Assembly (NCBI RefSeq): GCF_008831285.2
Contig: NW_022204812.1
Span: forward strand, 1 to 32,122
Origin: Nymphaea colorata
Lineage: Eukaryota > Streptophyta > Magnoliopsida > Nymphaeales > Nymphaeaceae
DNA length: 32,122 nt
Direction: 5' to 3'
The translations under genes and the position numbers were made by a program. Numbering within the stretch: the stretch's first letter is position 1; each line of letters starts with the position of its first letter. This document shows, piece by piece, positions 8,621-20,130 of the stretch. The notes below the pieces were generated by a model. The model was not told the origin of the DNA, did not search any database, and was given only the letters and a program-made list of their open reading frames with translations.

Positions 8621-9231
8621 GACTATTGTTGTGCATTCATCGCATTATGCAGCTGTTCAAATTCCAACCAGCCATCCGGGGAGATTGGGCGTTTTTGTCA
8701 GGTATTGCAATTGGGTCTCTTCTGATAATGATTTGTTTACTGGGTTCACGTTTCCTTCTTCAATGACAATGCTTTTTCATGGATGGGGAAGGTGGGCACT
8801 CAAGCTGTCGGGCGTTCTCCAACATGCCTGATACTTATGATTTACTGGTTCATTTTTGTTTGGTTTGTTGGTGGTCTCACTGCATTATATTTGTATGTTA
8901 CTAGTGCCAACCAGGTCACTGTTTTCTTTTAATCCTAAAGTGATAAGTTTTATCTGCTGCATGTAGTTTCCTTTCCATACGATTATATGCTGTATTTCTG
9001 TTTGTGGTTTGAATCCATCCTTGTATTGTTTTCTCGTTTAGAATATCAGATGCATTTGACTTCAACTTACAATCACAGAGTAATATAATGCTTCCTTTGT
9101 GACTCCGGACATAGATGTAGGTGTCATTGTCTGCTGGACATGTATATTTCATGTTTAATAAGTCTTGTATAAAGCATACATTTGGGTGGAGAAGTTATGC
9201 AGAAAATTAGTAAAACTTGTTTCAACATTGT
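8621..9231. other. Non-coding stretch before the A/B array (U1)
   Basis: No recognised gene. A possible 49-base exon, 8653-8701, sits between ATTATGCAG and GTATTG and reads CSNSNQPSGEIGRFCQ or VQIPTSHPGRLGVFV depending on frame, but it does not continue the MurC-like protein. The U2 equivalent is about 21512-22120; one A (CTCAAGCTG against CTCAGCTG) differs. Confidence 0.4.
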
Positions 9232-11950
9232 AGATTGGGTTAGATTTGACCTCTGTTCTAGATCATAAATCCAAATCTGAAATCCAACATCGCAGACCGG
9301 ATCAGATTAGACAACTGATCCAAATCTTAGGACGAAATCCCAAATCCAATTTTGTGAACGGAATCAGATTAGAGCTCTCGTCTATTTCTTCGATCCAAAC
9401 ACAGTCAAGATACACAATAAAATGAGAGGTTTTCTAATTTATTGTAAATTCTTTTCAAAACCCTTATCAATCTTTGAAATCATTTCAAGAATGTTACTAT
9501 GTCTATATAAATCTTTGAAACAATTTTCTAAGTTTTCCAAAATTTTGTAAATTGACTTCAAATTCCTATGATTTGATTTTTTTTTGAATTTTCTCAATTT
9601 CTTGTGAGATTTGATTTCGTATTTTTCGTAAATCTTTGTTAAATTTTCAAGTTTTTAAATGCACCTGTCAACATTCGAGTTTCTAAATTCCATTGGATTG
9701 TATGAATTTTTAAAACTATTTTAAACATGGTCTTCATATTTTAAAATTCACATCCACATTCAAAATATGCATTTGACATCCTAGAGGACACTAAATAAGA
9801 GAGACCACCATTGTAGATGCTTGTCCATGTTTTCCAAAATTGTGCAATTTGACTTCAAATTCTTTTGATTTTCTTTGAATCTTCTCAGATTTGTATTCGA
9901 TTTGCTACATTTCCTAAAAATGCATGTTAATTTCTCAAATGTATGAATTTTGAAAACGATTTTTAACATGGTCTAAACTAGAGGTTCAAATTTTAATATT
10001 AAAATTCAAAGTCCACATTCAATTTACCAATCCAATTTTTGAGACTGTTTAGTCCTCTAATCTGGAGCTTTGATGTAAAGCCCACATACAACATCCTAGA
10101 CCATGTCAGAGTTCTGATCCAAACCAATTCAACACCCATGCCTCTGATCCAAACCTTAGGTCTAAGTCCCTAATTCAACACCCATATCGGATCAGGAATG
10201 ACCTCTGATCTATTTTATAGATCCTAATCATAAATCACACATCACAGAACAAATTCAAATCCCTTATGTATTTTGAAATCATTTCCAGTATTTTACTTCA
10301 TCTATATACATTTTTTATACCACTCTCTAAGTTTTCCAAATTTTTGTAAATTGACTTCACATCCTTATGATTGATTTTCTTTGAATTTTCTCAATTTCTA
10401 GTGTCTTCAGATATTTTTTGATTTGATTTCATACTTTTCTTAAATCTTTGTCAAATTCTCAAGGTTGTAAATGCAACTTTAAACTTTCAAGTTTCTAAAG
10501 TCCATTGGATTTTATAAATTTTCAAAATGATTTTAAACATGGTCTAGACTTTTGTATATTTTAAAAATCACATCTGCATTAAAAAACATGTATGCATTCG
10601 GCATCCTAGACCGGATAAAATGACACCTCAGTTCTACTTGCTTGCTCAAAATCCGCAATCCAACATCCTAGACCCGATTAGATGAGACCTTTGATCGCGT
10701 AGGGGACTAGATCAGACCTATGATCTATTTCTTAGATCAAAATCCCTAATCCAACATCATATACTTGATCACATAAAAAAATGAGTGATTTTCTGATTTG
10801 TTGCAAATTCTTTTCAAATCCTTTAGGAATTTTTGAAATCATTTGAAGAATATTAGTTTGTCTATATAAGTCTTTGAAATCATTGTCAAGTCTTCCAAAA
10901 TTGTGCAAGTTGGCTTCAAATTCTTTTCATTTTCGTAGAATCTTCTCAATTTCTCGTTGTATCTTTAAATTTCTTGTATTTGATGTGTGACATTTCCTAA
11001 ATGCTTGTTAAATTCTCAAGTTTTTAATTGCACTTTTTACTCTCGAGTTTTTCAAATTACACTTGATTGTTCAAATTTGTAAAACAATTTTAAACCTTGT
11101 ATCTTTAAATTTCTTGTATTTGATGTGCGACATTTTCTAAATGCATGTTAAATTCTCAAGTTTTTAATTGCACTTTTCTATTCTAGAGTTTCTAAATTAC
11201 ACTAGGTTGTCCGAATTTGTAAAACGATTTTAAACATGGTCTGAACTCTCTGGTTCAGATTTTTTAAATTTGAAATCCAATTTCGAATTACCAATCCAAC
11301 TTCTGAGACGGTATAAGTTTGGACATCTACTCTAGTGCTTTGGTCTAATTCCCACCTACAACATCCTAGACCAGATGAGAGCTGACCTCTTATCCAAACC
11401 GTAGGTATGAATCCCATACCAGATGAGATTAGACCTCTGATCTATTTCTTGCATCCAAATGCTAAATCAAACATCATTGAACAGATTCAAATCCCTTATG
11501 AGTATTTGAAATCATTTCCAGTGTTTTACTTTGTCTATATACATTTTTGAAACCACTCTCTAAGTTTTCCAAAATTTTGTAAATTGAATTCAAATTCTTA
11601 TGATTCATTTTTTTGTGAATTTTCTCAATTTATTTTGAGATCTTCAATTGTTTTGGATTTGATTTCGTACTTTTCTTAAATCTGTGCTAAATTCTCAAAC
11701 TTGTAAATGCACCTTCATACTTTCAAGTTTCAAGTTTCTAAATACCATTGGATTGTATAATTTTTCAAAATGATTTTAAACATGGTCTAGACTTGGGTTT
11801 AATTTTTTAAAATTCACATCCATTTTCAAAAAAGTATTCATTCGACGTCCTAGACCGGATAAAATGAGACCTCCAAAATCCGCAATCCAACATCCTAGAC
11901 CGGATTAGATGAGAGCTCTGATCTAGACCTTAGAGAGGAGACCTCAGTTC
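9232..11950. repeat. Degenerate higher-order A/B repeat array (U1)
   Basis: About 2.7 kb is made of diverged repeats of two related types. Both share TTTTGTAAATTGACTTCAAATTC-like and TTTTAAACATGGTCT words. Type A (anchors near 9720, 10531, 11775) continues with TTCACATCCA, then CATTCGACATCCTAGACCGG. Type B (anchors near 9963, 11229) continues with TTACCAATCCAA, TTGAGAC and CCCACATACAACATCCTAG. The order is A-B-A-B-A. AACATCCTAGACCGGATTAG and ACCTCTGATC words recur at the joints. No coding potential is visible. Confidence 0.78.
10957..11236. repeat. 140-bp tandem duplication inside the A/B array (U1)
   Basis: Two adjacent copies start TTGTATCTTTAAATTTCTTG at 10957 and 11097. They differ by a few substitutions (GTGTGACATTTCC against GTGCGACATTTTC), so this duplication is older than the macro-repeat. 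It lengthens the second type-B repeat. Confidence 0.88.
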
Positions 11951-13160
11951 TAGCTGCTTATCAATTTTTTTCTAGTTTTACAAAATTATTGCTATTTTGC
12001 ACATGTTTTGCAAACACTTTTACTTCTTGAAAACCATGACTTTTCACGTTTTCTACAAAATGTCAAAGACTAAGACCATCGTTGATGTACTTATAAACTT
12101 TTTAATGGTTTTGCTTGGTTTTTGACGTTTAATGAACTTCACAAAATTTTTGAACTTTTCCAAAATTTAACATCTTGCTACACTAAATCTATGGAAAGTT
12201 TCTAATTACTTTAAAAGTATCATTCAAACTTTGTTAATTTACTACTTTTATGGGTTTTAAAACTTTATATTTGGCATATCTTTTCTTTTACGGTTGAAGC
12301 ACTTTTGAACTCTTTTAATCTTTTGCAAATGTTGCTTTGATCCCATAAAATTTTTGAATGTTTGAGAAAGCTTTACATTGTTTTGGTTTTGGAAAGATGA
12401 CATTTTTATGGGTTTTTGTCAAATTCATGTGCTATTTGAAATTTTGCAAAACTTAATCAAAAGCTGTTCTGGTTTTGCAAAATGGTTGCACTTTTTCATA
12501 TGTTGGAAGGACTATTGTTTTGTTAAGTTTATGTCTCTTTAAATTTGCAAAAGCAGTATTGATCTCTTATAAATTGTTTAGAAGTTTTATATAGCTTTTT
12601 GCAAATTTTACAAATCTTTTAAATTTGTAAGTATTGGTGTTTTTCTTAATTGTCAACTCTTGCAAGTTTTTGGACGTGATGAAACTTTTGCCTTTTTTTT
12701 TTACAGTTGCTAATGGTTTTGGACTTTTTTTTGGATTTCTAAAAGTTAACCCTTTTTTATGCATTTTGGTGAAATATGTGCGTAATTTGAAGTATTGGTA
12801 AACTTTATCAATTTTTTTCTAGTTTTACAAAATTTCTTGCTCTTTTGCACATGTTTTGTGAACACTATTACTTCTCGAAAATTTATGACTCTTCACGTTT
12901 TCTGCAAAATGTCAAAAACTAGTTGTAACGTTTATGTACACTTATAAACATGTTAAATGTTTTACTTGGTTTTTGACCTTTTATGGACTTCACAAAATTT
13001 TTACAAAATTTAACGTCTGGTTAGACTAAGTCTATGGAAAGTTTCTAATTACTTTGAAAATAGCATTCAAAGTTTGTAAAATTTACTACTCTTGTGGATT
13101 TTGAACTTTATATTAGGCATAGCTCTTCTTTTATGGTTGAAACACTATTGAACCTTTTGT
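11951..13160. repeat. A/T-rich tandem modules, period about 847 (U1)
   Basis: Two long diverged modules start ATCAATTTTTTTCTAGTTTTACAAA-like at about 11962 and 12809. They share in order GCACATGTTTTG, CACGTTTTCT, GTCTATGGAAAGTTTCTA and CACT.TTGAAC. Between them lies text like the left edge of each macro-repeat unit (GCACTTTTTCATATGTTGGAAGGAC). No gene is seen; the open frames on either strand are short and repeat-driven. Confidence 0.75.
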
Positions 13161-13720
13161 TGACGTAGGAGGGGGTCGATCACAGTGTTTTTCCTAAATA
13201 AGACTGTTTGTACTCTTTCAGTGGCTGTGTTGTTTGGTTGGACGTCTTTGTTCAGGTTTGTTTTGAAAGAAATATGTTGTTGTTGAAGTTTGTTTAAGGG
13301 TTTAATGACTTAATCTTGCTTTCTAAGTGTTGCTGCATGTTATCATGGGATAGTGAAGGTCATTTATGTATCAATCATAGTTGTGTTGTTGAGACACAAT
13401 AGTCACAACAACAGCGTTCTGCTTAAGGCACTTCTTGTTGTACAGTAGGCTGATACTTTTGCACTCTTGTAAAGCATGATTGGCTTTACTGGTGAATGAT
13501 TATTTCCACTAGCAATCTTTGATGCTGAGAAAACCTTTTGAACTGCTGGTATGGTAGTTATATGACAGACATAAGTCACAGACTATGACATTGTGGAGAT
13601 TGTACTATCTTACATTGGAAATGCTGCAGAATAGTCTACCATTGGAAAGCTGTATGCTTATGGTTTGTGGCTTGTTATTGTTGAAGCTGCTTGGTTTGTT
13701 AATGCACTCTATTTATGTCA
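13161..13720. other. Right-hand spacer of U1
   Basis: No recognised gene. The stretch is not internally repetitive. A 50-codon hydrophobic frame starts at ATG 13585 (MTLWRLYYLTLEMLQNSL...), and an alternative frame reads GKLYAYGLWLVIVEAAWFVN; neither is a family I know. The last about 150 bases are identical in U1, U2 and U3. Confidence 0.5.
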
Positions 13721-13902
13721 ATTTCATAGACCTTTTGGCAATTATTTCAGCCTGTTTAAAGCTACCATTCTCTTGAGTTTGTTTTTTGCATTATTTTTTC
13801 TAAACATGATAGCAATTGTTTTTGTTTTACAAGATTTTTTACATATTTTTATAATGACTACAAACGTTTATAATGCCCCTGTAACCATTGCTCATTTTTT
13901 TC
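13721..13902. other. U1/U2 junction segment (182 bp)
   Basis: A/T-rich segment found only at the two unit-to-unit junctions, here and at 26551-26732. It is absent from the left end of U1 and from the right end of U3. It runs into the T-run and CTAATTTTAC word that opens the next unit. A long open frame here (start 13665) simply crosses the junction. Confidence 0.7.
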
Positions 13903-14569
13903 TAATTTTACAAAATTGCTGCACTTTTTCACATCTTTTGGAAAGACTATATTGTTTCGATTATGTCTCTTTACCTTTTCTAAATGTTAAATATTTCTCA
14001 TATTTACTAATTTGAACTTTTTTAGACACTTATAAACTGTTTTGAAAGTTTTACTAGCTTTGTGATCTTTTTCGTACTTCCCAGAGTTTTTATACTTTTC
14101 AAATATTTAATGTCAAATACATTTTGCCAGTGAAACATAATTTCAAAAATTCTTATAATTTCTAAAAATTTGTTAATTACTTGGAAGGAAGCATTAAAAT
14201 TCGTTTTTTTTATCGTTAAAATGACAATAACTAAAATATAAACTTTCACGTTTCTTGCTAACTATGCCATAAGAATTGTGATGTCGTTAACTATGCGGAA
14301 AGTATTAGAAAGCTACTAGCTTTTTATCGCATGTAACAAAGGATGATTGATTAAAATTAATACTAACCAAAAATGCAACTTTACTTTTACAAGTGAATTA
14401 TTTGAAACCATGTTTAAATGCCTAGCTAATTGGTGTATTCAACAATGCGCTGATTACAGTGTGTTTACTTTTCAATTTACGGGATCAGTTTTCTTGTTCT
14501 TCATTTAGATAAATTTCACATTTAGCATACAATATGTCTTATTGGATTGCATTTGTTTGAATTGCTCAG
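13903..14569. repeat. A/T-rich module at the left edge of U2
   Basis: This is the U2 copy of the unit's leading A/T-rich module, including 98 bases (about 14456-14553) missing from U1 but present in U3. No coding sequence is apparent. The stretch ends in the acceptor-like GCTCAG before the LRR-kinase exon fragment. Confidence 0.6.
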
Positions 14570-14824
14570 GCTACAAGGAATCCTTTGTGTTCAAGTGCCA
14601 ACCAGTTCAATGTCACACAATTTTGTGGACCCCGTCCTGATGACAATGTGGACTCTTTTGGAGGCACTTCTAACTCCACAAATGTTTCTCGAGTCCAGGC
14701 ATGTCCAACTCAAAATTTCTATGAATATGTTCTGTCATCACTTGTTCCATGTTTATGTGCTGCTCCTATTAAACTTGGATATCGTTTAAAAAGCCCTAGC
14801 ATCTCTATGCTTCTGCCATACGTT
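14570..14824 (+). pseudogene. LRR receptor-like kinase ectodomain exon fragment (U2)
   Basis: This copy is the same as the U1 fragment in the recognisable exon, with the same NP.C...QFCG and CLCAAPIKLGYRLKSP motifs and the same GCTCAG acceptor. The frame stays open to 14899 because U2 keeps a T (TATATTTGCTC) that U1 lacks. The residues after PYV do not resemble the family. Neither repeats nor a kinase domain occur in the neighbourhood, so I treat it as a fragment. Confidence 0.8.
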
Positions 14825-15173
14825 TCATGCTTTTATATTTGCTCATGTTTGGCCTTGATTTGGATCTTGATGTCATGCTGGCATCAATTGCTGGTATAGT
14901 TGTAGTTTCTTCTCTCATTGAAGAAAGCATACTAAAGAGTATAGTAAAATTAACAAAAAACATCTGTGTAAGTACCCTTGTTTTTGTTCATGTGTAATTG
15001 GTTTTCTAGTGTTCAGGACTTAAAGCTACATAATTAGTTTGACTTGGAGATGTTTCCTTCTTCCCTTTTTCAATGCTAAAAAATGAGTTGATTGTAGAAG
15101 CATTAGCTTTGGTTATTCACATGTAAGCTGATTAGTGGGTCAATGTCTAATTTGATTTAAGTTCATAACTGGT

Positions 15174-15211
15174 CGTAAACAACAACGTTATGATGCTTGG
15201 GGTTGTTTACG
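15174..15211. repeat. Perfect 10-bp inverted repeat, 18-nt loop (U2)
   Basis: This is the same hairpin-forming pair as in U1, with arms at 15174-15183 and 15202-15211 and an identical loop. Confidence 0.8.
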
Positions 15212-16107
15212 GCATTGGATTTTTGTATAATAAAAATGAGACCTTAGCTGACGATGCCTCTTTTTTTACGTACTAAAGTTTTATCCTTCTTTTTGAATTT
15301 TTAGTGTTTTTTGATAGAAGAACCTAACCCAAACCATTTGTGAAACTTTTAATCAGTTGAATACCCAACTTTTCTGGGAACTCCTCACCCTTAAACCAAT
15401 CTTTTGTATAGAAGACCCTACTTTTATGGGAGATTTGGTGAAATTCGTTCTTTTAACCAGCCAAGTTTTACATTCACCCATCTATTTAGGGAGTACAGTT
15501 CCTTTCTCCTGGTGATATACCATTTGATGTCAAGAACTTTTGTAAAAGAGGAACTTTTCAGTTTTGCTTAAAAACATTTTTAAAGTGTTTTCTCACACAA
15601 TGATGTGCGTTGCTTTATTCTTAGTACCTTTCCAAGTGGAAGGTGGAAATTTCAAATTCTTGTTGTCCATCAATGGAAGAGGAAAATCGAAAAAATCCTG
15701 GATATGAGCAGTGAAGAAAAATCTTATGAAGTTGAGAAAGTCAAGACTAGGAAATGCTATTGACTCTGGCGATTAAGCATTTGCAAGGATTTAGCAGGAA
15801 AATATATTGAGGGAGAAGCCAAAATGCTCTATAAGATCTTGGCAGGTAGTAAAATGAGAGTTGAGAGATGGGCTCGGAGCTTGTGTAGTCGTTCCTCTGA
15901 GTTAGTAATCGAGAGTACCGGGTAGGCATAAAGGTGATTTATGTCTATTTCGCGAAGATAATGATTTATGAACTTTTGACTCGTTGAAAACCCGTAAGGT
16001 GAAGCGGGTTGGACACGTGACAAAGCTACACATAACTACCAAAGTGGTGGAGCTTCGTAGTAGCCTTTGGGGTGGTGAGGTATTCCCTCAAAGGTGAAGG
16101 TCGGCCC

Positions 16108-16215
16108 AAAAAAAAAAAAAAGAAAAGCACAAGAAAAAAATTGAAAGGCAAAAAGCTGAATGCAAAAGAAAAAAATGAAGAAAAAACAAGAAAAAAGCAA
16201 AAGGTGCCTGCCAAG
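16108..16215 (+). repeat. A-rich, Lys-codon-rich tract (U2)
   Basis: This is the U2 copy of the A tract, with slightly longer internal A runs than U1 (GCAAAAGAAAAAAATG against GCAAAGAAAAAAATG). No frame is shared by all three copies. The antisense phenylalanine-rich frames are composition shadows. Confidence 0.4.
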
Positions 16216-17218
16216 AGATGAAAGACATGAAGGCTGAACTCGCAAGAATTGAATGCGACAATCTTTCGTGGATGTACGATTTTGGGGTCAATATCTGCTC
16301 CTTGTTTTGATTATCTAGGATGTCGAGGATGGTTCCTTTCTGTTCATATTCTGGAAATTGAAGGACATTCCTTTTTAAGATTCGACAACATTGATGCGAA
16401 ATAAAACCAAATGCTTGTATGGTACTAACGGTACATGAAGGTTATATTATTTTCACAACACGAGCACTCAAGTTTATGAGTTGAATTGATTATTTTTGAA
16501 CTATTTCAAAATTCAATGTAAAAACTTGACGTCTCTTGTATGTTTCCAGGATTCCTAGGCATAGCAATAACTAACCAATCCCCTTTAGTCTTGAAAATGT
16601 TTGACCATTTCGTTACCAAATTGTTAGTCCTTCTGTGAAATAGATGAAACCCCTCAAACCTACTTCAACCATGCTGAGCATGATGAATTATCCATCATTT
16701 CCTTTTGTCTTTGGTGGGACAAGTGATTAAGCTGACTCTAGGTGATATTTTTCAAAAGTTCTATCGAAGTTGCATAGTGGTATATGTCCACCTAATCTTG
16801 TTTTTGTGAGTTGTATAAATTTCATTTGTTTGATCTTTATCCTTTGTTTCATTCTAGCTGCTGTTAAAATCTTTTATATAGTTATAGCTCTTTAATAAAA
16901 GGATCAGTTGAGGCATTCAGTCCTTTGGTTTGTGCCCCCTCCCTCTTTCCCCACCTTACTAATTTCTCGCTCCACCCATGTTCGTATCCATGCATTTTTA
17001 TGTCATCAATCTAGGGCTTGAATTTTTTTTATTCCTCTAGCTTGGGTGGTCCTTTTATTTTAATTTACATGTGACTGGACATGATCCTGAATTGTCTTTT
17101 GGTTGTCTTTTATTTCCAAGAGGCCTCTACATGGTGGAGGCTTGATTTCTCATTTTGGATTTGAGACTGACTACATAAATTTTATATGAGGTAAATGGTT
17201 CCAGCTTGGTGTGTTTAG

Positions 17219-17320
17219 ACAATGCAGCTACATCTCAAAAGCCATATGCTGTTTTGGAAGTTCTTCGTGATTATGTGAGGGCTACAGCTCAAATGGTCAC
17301 CACAATATTCATTACTTAAG
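17219..17320 (+). pseudogene. NFS2: NFS2/SufS exon fragment, same frameshift (U2)
   Basis: This copy is identical in sequence to the U1 copy, with the same GTGTTTAG acceptor, DNAATSQKP motif, missing base after DY, and AAG|GTATCC donor. A shared frameshift means the exon was already broken before the unit was duplicated, unless U1 and U2 are one locus assembled twice. Confidence 0.8.
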
Positions 17321-17352
17321 GTATCCCAACATAACGCCCCATACCTACCCTT

Positions 17353-17384
17353 ACTCTCTCTATCTCTCTCTCTCTCTCCCTCCC
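17353..17384. repeat. (CT)n simple repeat (U2)
   Basis: Same CT microsatellite as U1, with the same interruption. Confidence 0.85.
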
Positions 17385-17523
17385 TTGTCTTGATTGCTTG
17401 CTCACTCACATGCATGTTCACAGTTGGACACCCACAATGATGCACTCTTCCTGTTTGCAAAGGAAGCAAGAAAAAGAAAATTCCTTGTTCTAAAATTCTA
17501 TGTTTCTGTATATCAAGGAAGGA

Positions 17524-17686
17524 AAAAAATAAGGGTAGTTCATTGGGTGCATGGTAAATCATTTGATTTAATCTTTTTTCAATAGTTTTATTATTTGGCG
17601 TATTAAAAAAATAAGGGTAGTTCATTGGGTGCATGGTAAATCATTTGATTTAATCTTTTTTCAATAGTTTTATTATTTGGCGTATT
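17524..17686. repeat. 82-bp tandem duplication (U2)
   Basis: Same tandem pair as U1, with starts at 17531 and 17613. The extra base is one more A in the spacer run. Confidence 0.92.
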
Positions 17687-18287
17687 GTGCGGTAAGTATT
17701 TGAAAAGACTCTCATTTTTCATTGTTTCTAGCAGCAGCAGTCCGACCCATATAAGTGCCTAATGTCCTATACACTCATCAATGTTAATAATTTTCTATAA
17801 TTAATATGTTACAAGTGAAATCATTGGCTAATACTATTGAGCCTATCTTGTCTATGTCAAGTGTAGTGGGCTATGTCAAGAATATAATCAGGGTTTCTAT
17901 CAGATCTCAACAACCTAACTATGCCTTTTATAATCAGGCTGGTAAAACATCTATATAAGCATATTGTGTCATTATTTAGTGAAGTTTTGCATATATTGAC
18001 AGACAACCATTGATTGCAGCATGAACATAAACCATGAGAAGAGAATTCGTTTTGTTGATACTCTAGCCATCTAGAATCTGCAATACAACATCAGATTGGG
18101 CAGACCTACACGCAAGGGTGCGGTTAGTAGATCCCTCTTTGAACCCAGTATGATTTTGCATGCCCTACAATGCTAGCTCTACTGTCAATTTTCAGGTTTT
18201 TTCAAAATGATTGTTAGTGTGACTGCCTGTATTCATGCATGTATTTGTAGTTCTCACAAAGCTCTTAGATTTTTCTATTGTTTTCAG

Positions 18288-18377
18288 TTATATTCAGATG
18301 CATTTTATGTGTATTATGGACAAATTTGTGACCCTCAAACTGAAGCAGCTTTGCGCTTTTTAAGTTCATTCATATAG
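18288..18377 (+). CDS. Candidate 3'-terminal exon, family unknown (U2)
   Basis: Exact copy of the U1 candidate with the same acceptor and stop. Identity between U1 and U2 adds no support for coding, because the whole surrounding stretch is identical. Confidence 0.25.
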   Translation, partial: LYSDAFYVYYGQICDPQTEAALRFLSSFI

Positions 18378-20130
18378 TTCAACATCGTGGGCAGTAGACT
18401 ATTGCTACTCATTTTCTTTTTTTCATGTACTTAACACAACGCTCTGTTCAATGCTCAAGTTGTTGATCAGTTGTGACTTTGGAGGGTTATGGATTAGCCC
18501 CATTTATTACTTTCTTGTTTTGTTTATCTATCATTGTTCACACATAAAGTTACCATTGTTTAGTGGGCAAAGGCAAATGGGAAAGTGGACCTCATGCACT
18601 CGATGTATTTCAGGCTTTATAGGGATATGAATTTAGATTGTGGATTTGGATGTGAATATTTGATCATGTAGGAAAACAAGAACAATTCAGATGCCCTTCT
18701 TATAAAGCTATTTGTCAGTTACCCTTATAATAGTCTTGTTGAGGTCTATGATCGTCCGCCAGCCACATAGAGGTGCAATTTCACTTGATGTTATTAAAAC
18801 TTTTGAAGGTTGAATGTTAAGCTTGACCTCATCTAAATGAACACAGAACATCCATGGTGTACCAGAGTCTATTGTTGTCAAAGATTTTCTAGAGATTCTA
18901 AGTTATTTAAAGGTTCCAAGGAGTGTGTCACATAGAAAGAAAACTTGCTCGTTTCAATGAGTCTCAAAGTGTTGAGAATTATTTAACCTGTCATTTCTGC
19001 TTTTTCTTATGGAAAATGCATTTTGTAGGTAGCGTAGGCAGCATTTACTTGTTATTTTTATGTCTATGCATTTCATGTCCATGGAGAGAAAAATTTTAGT
19101 AGTTTTAACTTTTTCTTATTTCCATGTGTTTTTTGTTTTTAAAATTTTTAGGTGAATTCTTAATGTTTAAAAATTAAATTATCTATTTTTACATTACGTA
19201 TGTAACCTTGAATCCTACCAATATGGATCACATCATGCATCTTTACACCATTGTATGCGTGTCTTCATTATGAACCACGTTTAGTTGATTGCTGTCAAAC
19301 CACAGTTCCATCAACTATCATGAACTAGAATCCGGTCTGTTCAGTCGTATTTCTTTTTAACTTTTTCAATTCATGATCTATGTTTATAATAGTGTTTTTT
19401 TTTTTGTATATTGAATTGTCAGGTCAGGGGAAGGTAAATTACGTATGCATTTATCCATTTAATTTTTCTAGATGATGGATAGAGTTTGGTGAACTTTTAT
19501 GTTGCATTTCTTGTACCATAGTTGCCTTGTGACGGAGTTGGAAGAATACATGACTTGACAGTTTACCATTGATCTAACTTAGTCTCATGGACTGATCACA
19601 ATTCTTGAATATTGTTGTTTGCAATAAGGTTCTGACTTTGTTAACAAAATAGGCTATCGTAAACCAATTATGTCCGTCAATTGCGAGACAAAAATTATGT
19701 TCGATGCCTTGATCGTACGGCAAGAGAGATTTAGATTATAATCTTGGATTTGATGTGTTTCATGTATTCAAACCCACACTTGAACCTCAGAGCCGATAAA
19801 TTTGCAATCCAATTAGGCTTAATCCAATTAGGCGTAGAAGTTGAATCTTATTCCTGTCAGATTTGACTTCAATTTCGCGGGTGTGGATTTAAATCTGATT
19901 CTTATTGAGGAAAATCTGACTTGAAAGGCGAAGATTTGCCTCCTGCCTCCTATCATATAGGAGAACTTCTACTGGAAAATTAATTAAGGGACAAGTATGA
20001 AATTAACTCTCAGGATCAAGAATTAGAAAACGTGGCCGTGTCTGGTTTGCTCCAAGTTCCAAAATTTGCAAATCTGGAGGGTAAACTGAAAGTCTGAAAC
20101 CACGGTTTTACTGGTAGGTTTTCGAGGGTT

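Larger units (their letters stand above)
1157..13902. repeat. Macro-repeat unit 1 (U1), about 12.75 kb
   Basis: This is the first copy of a tandem unit. Its text recurs in order at offsets of about +12746 (left edge), +12850 (LRR exon) and +12892 (promoter region). Against U2 it lacks 98 bases near 1703 and has many one- or two-base losses between about 1160 and 4100. From 4100 to 9000 it is almost identical to U2. The left boundary is where TAATTTTACAAAATTGCTGC becomes shared; it lies inside an A/T-rich module, so the exact base is uncertain. Confidence 0.93.

Noticed and set aside
8131-8831. Several 70-110 codon frames on both strands in the putative intron
   Set aside because: They follow the 44-bp duplication and the GTCGCCGCTT minisatellite; no motif or family is recognised.
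9232-13160. CRISPR-like or regular satellite array
   Set aside because: Repeat spacing is irregular (hundreds of bases) and monomers are strongly diverged, with no constant-length spacers; it is a degenerate eukaryotic repeat.
13665-14015. 116-codon plus-strand frame, repeated at 26495-26845
   Set aside because: It crosses the unit junction and is A/T-rich hydrophobic by composition. It shows no domain and is explained by the junction text being identical in both joins.
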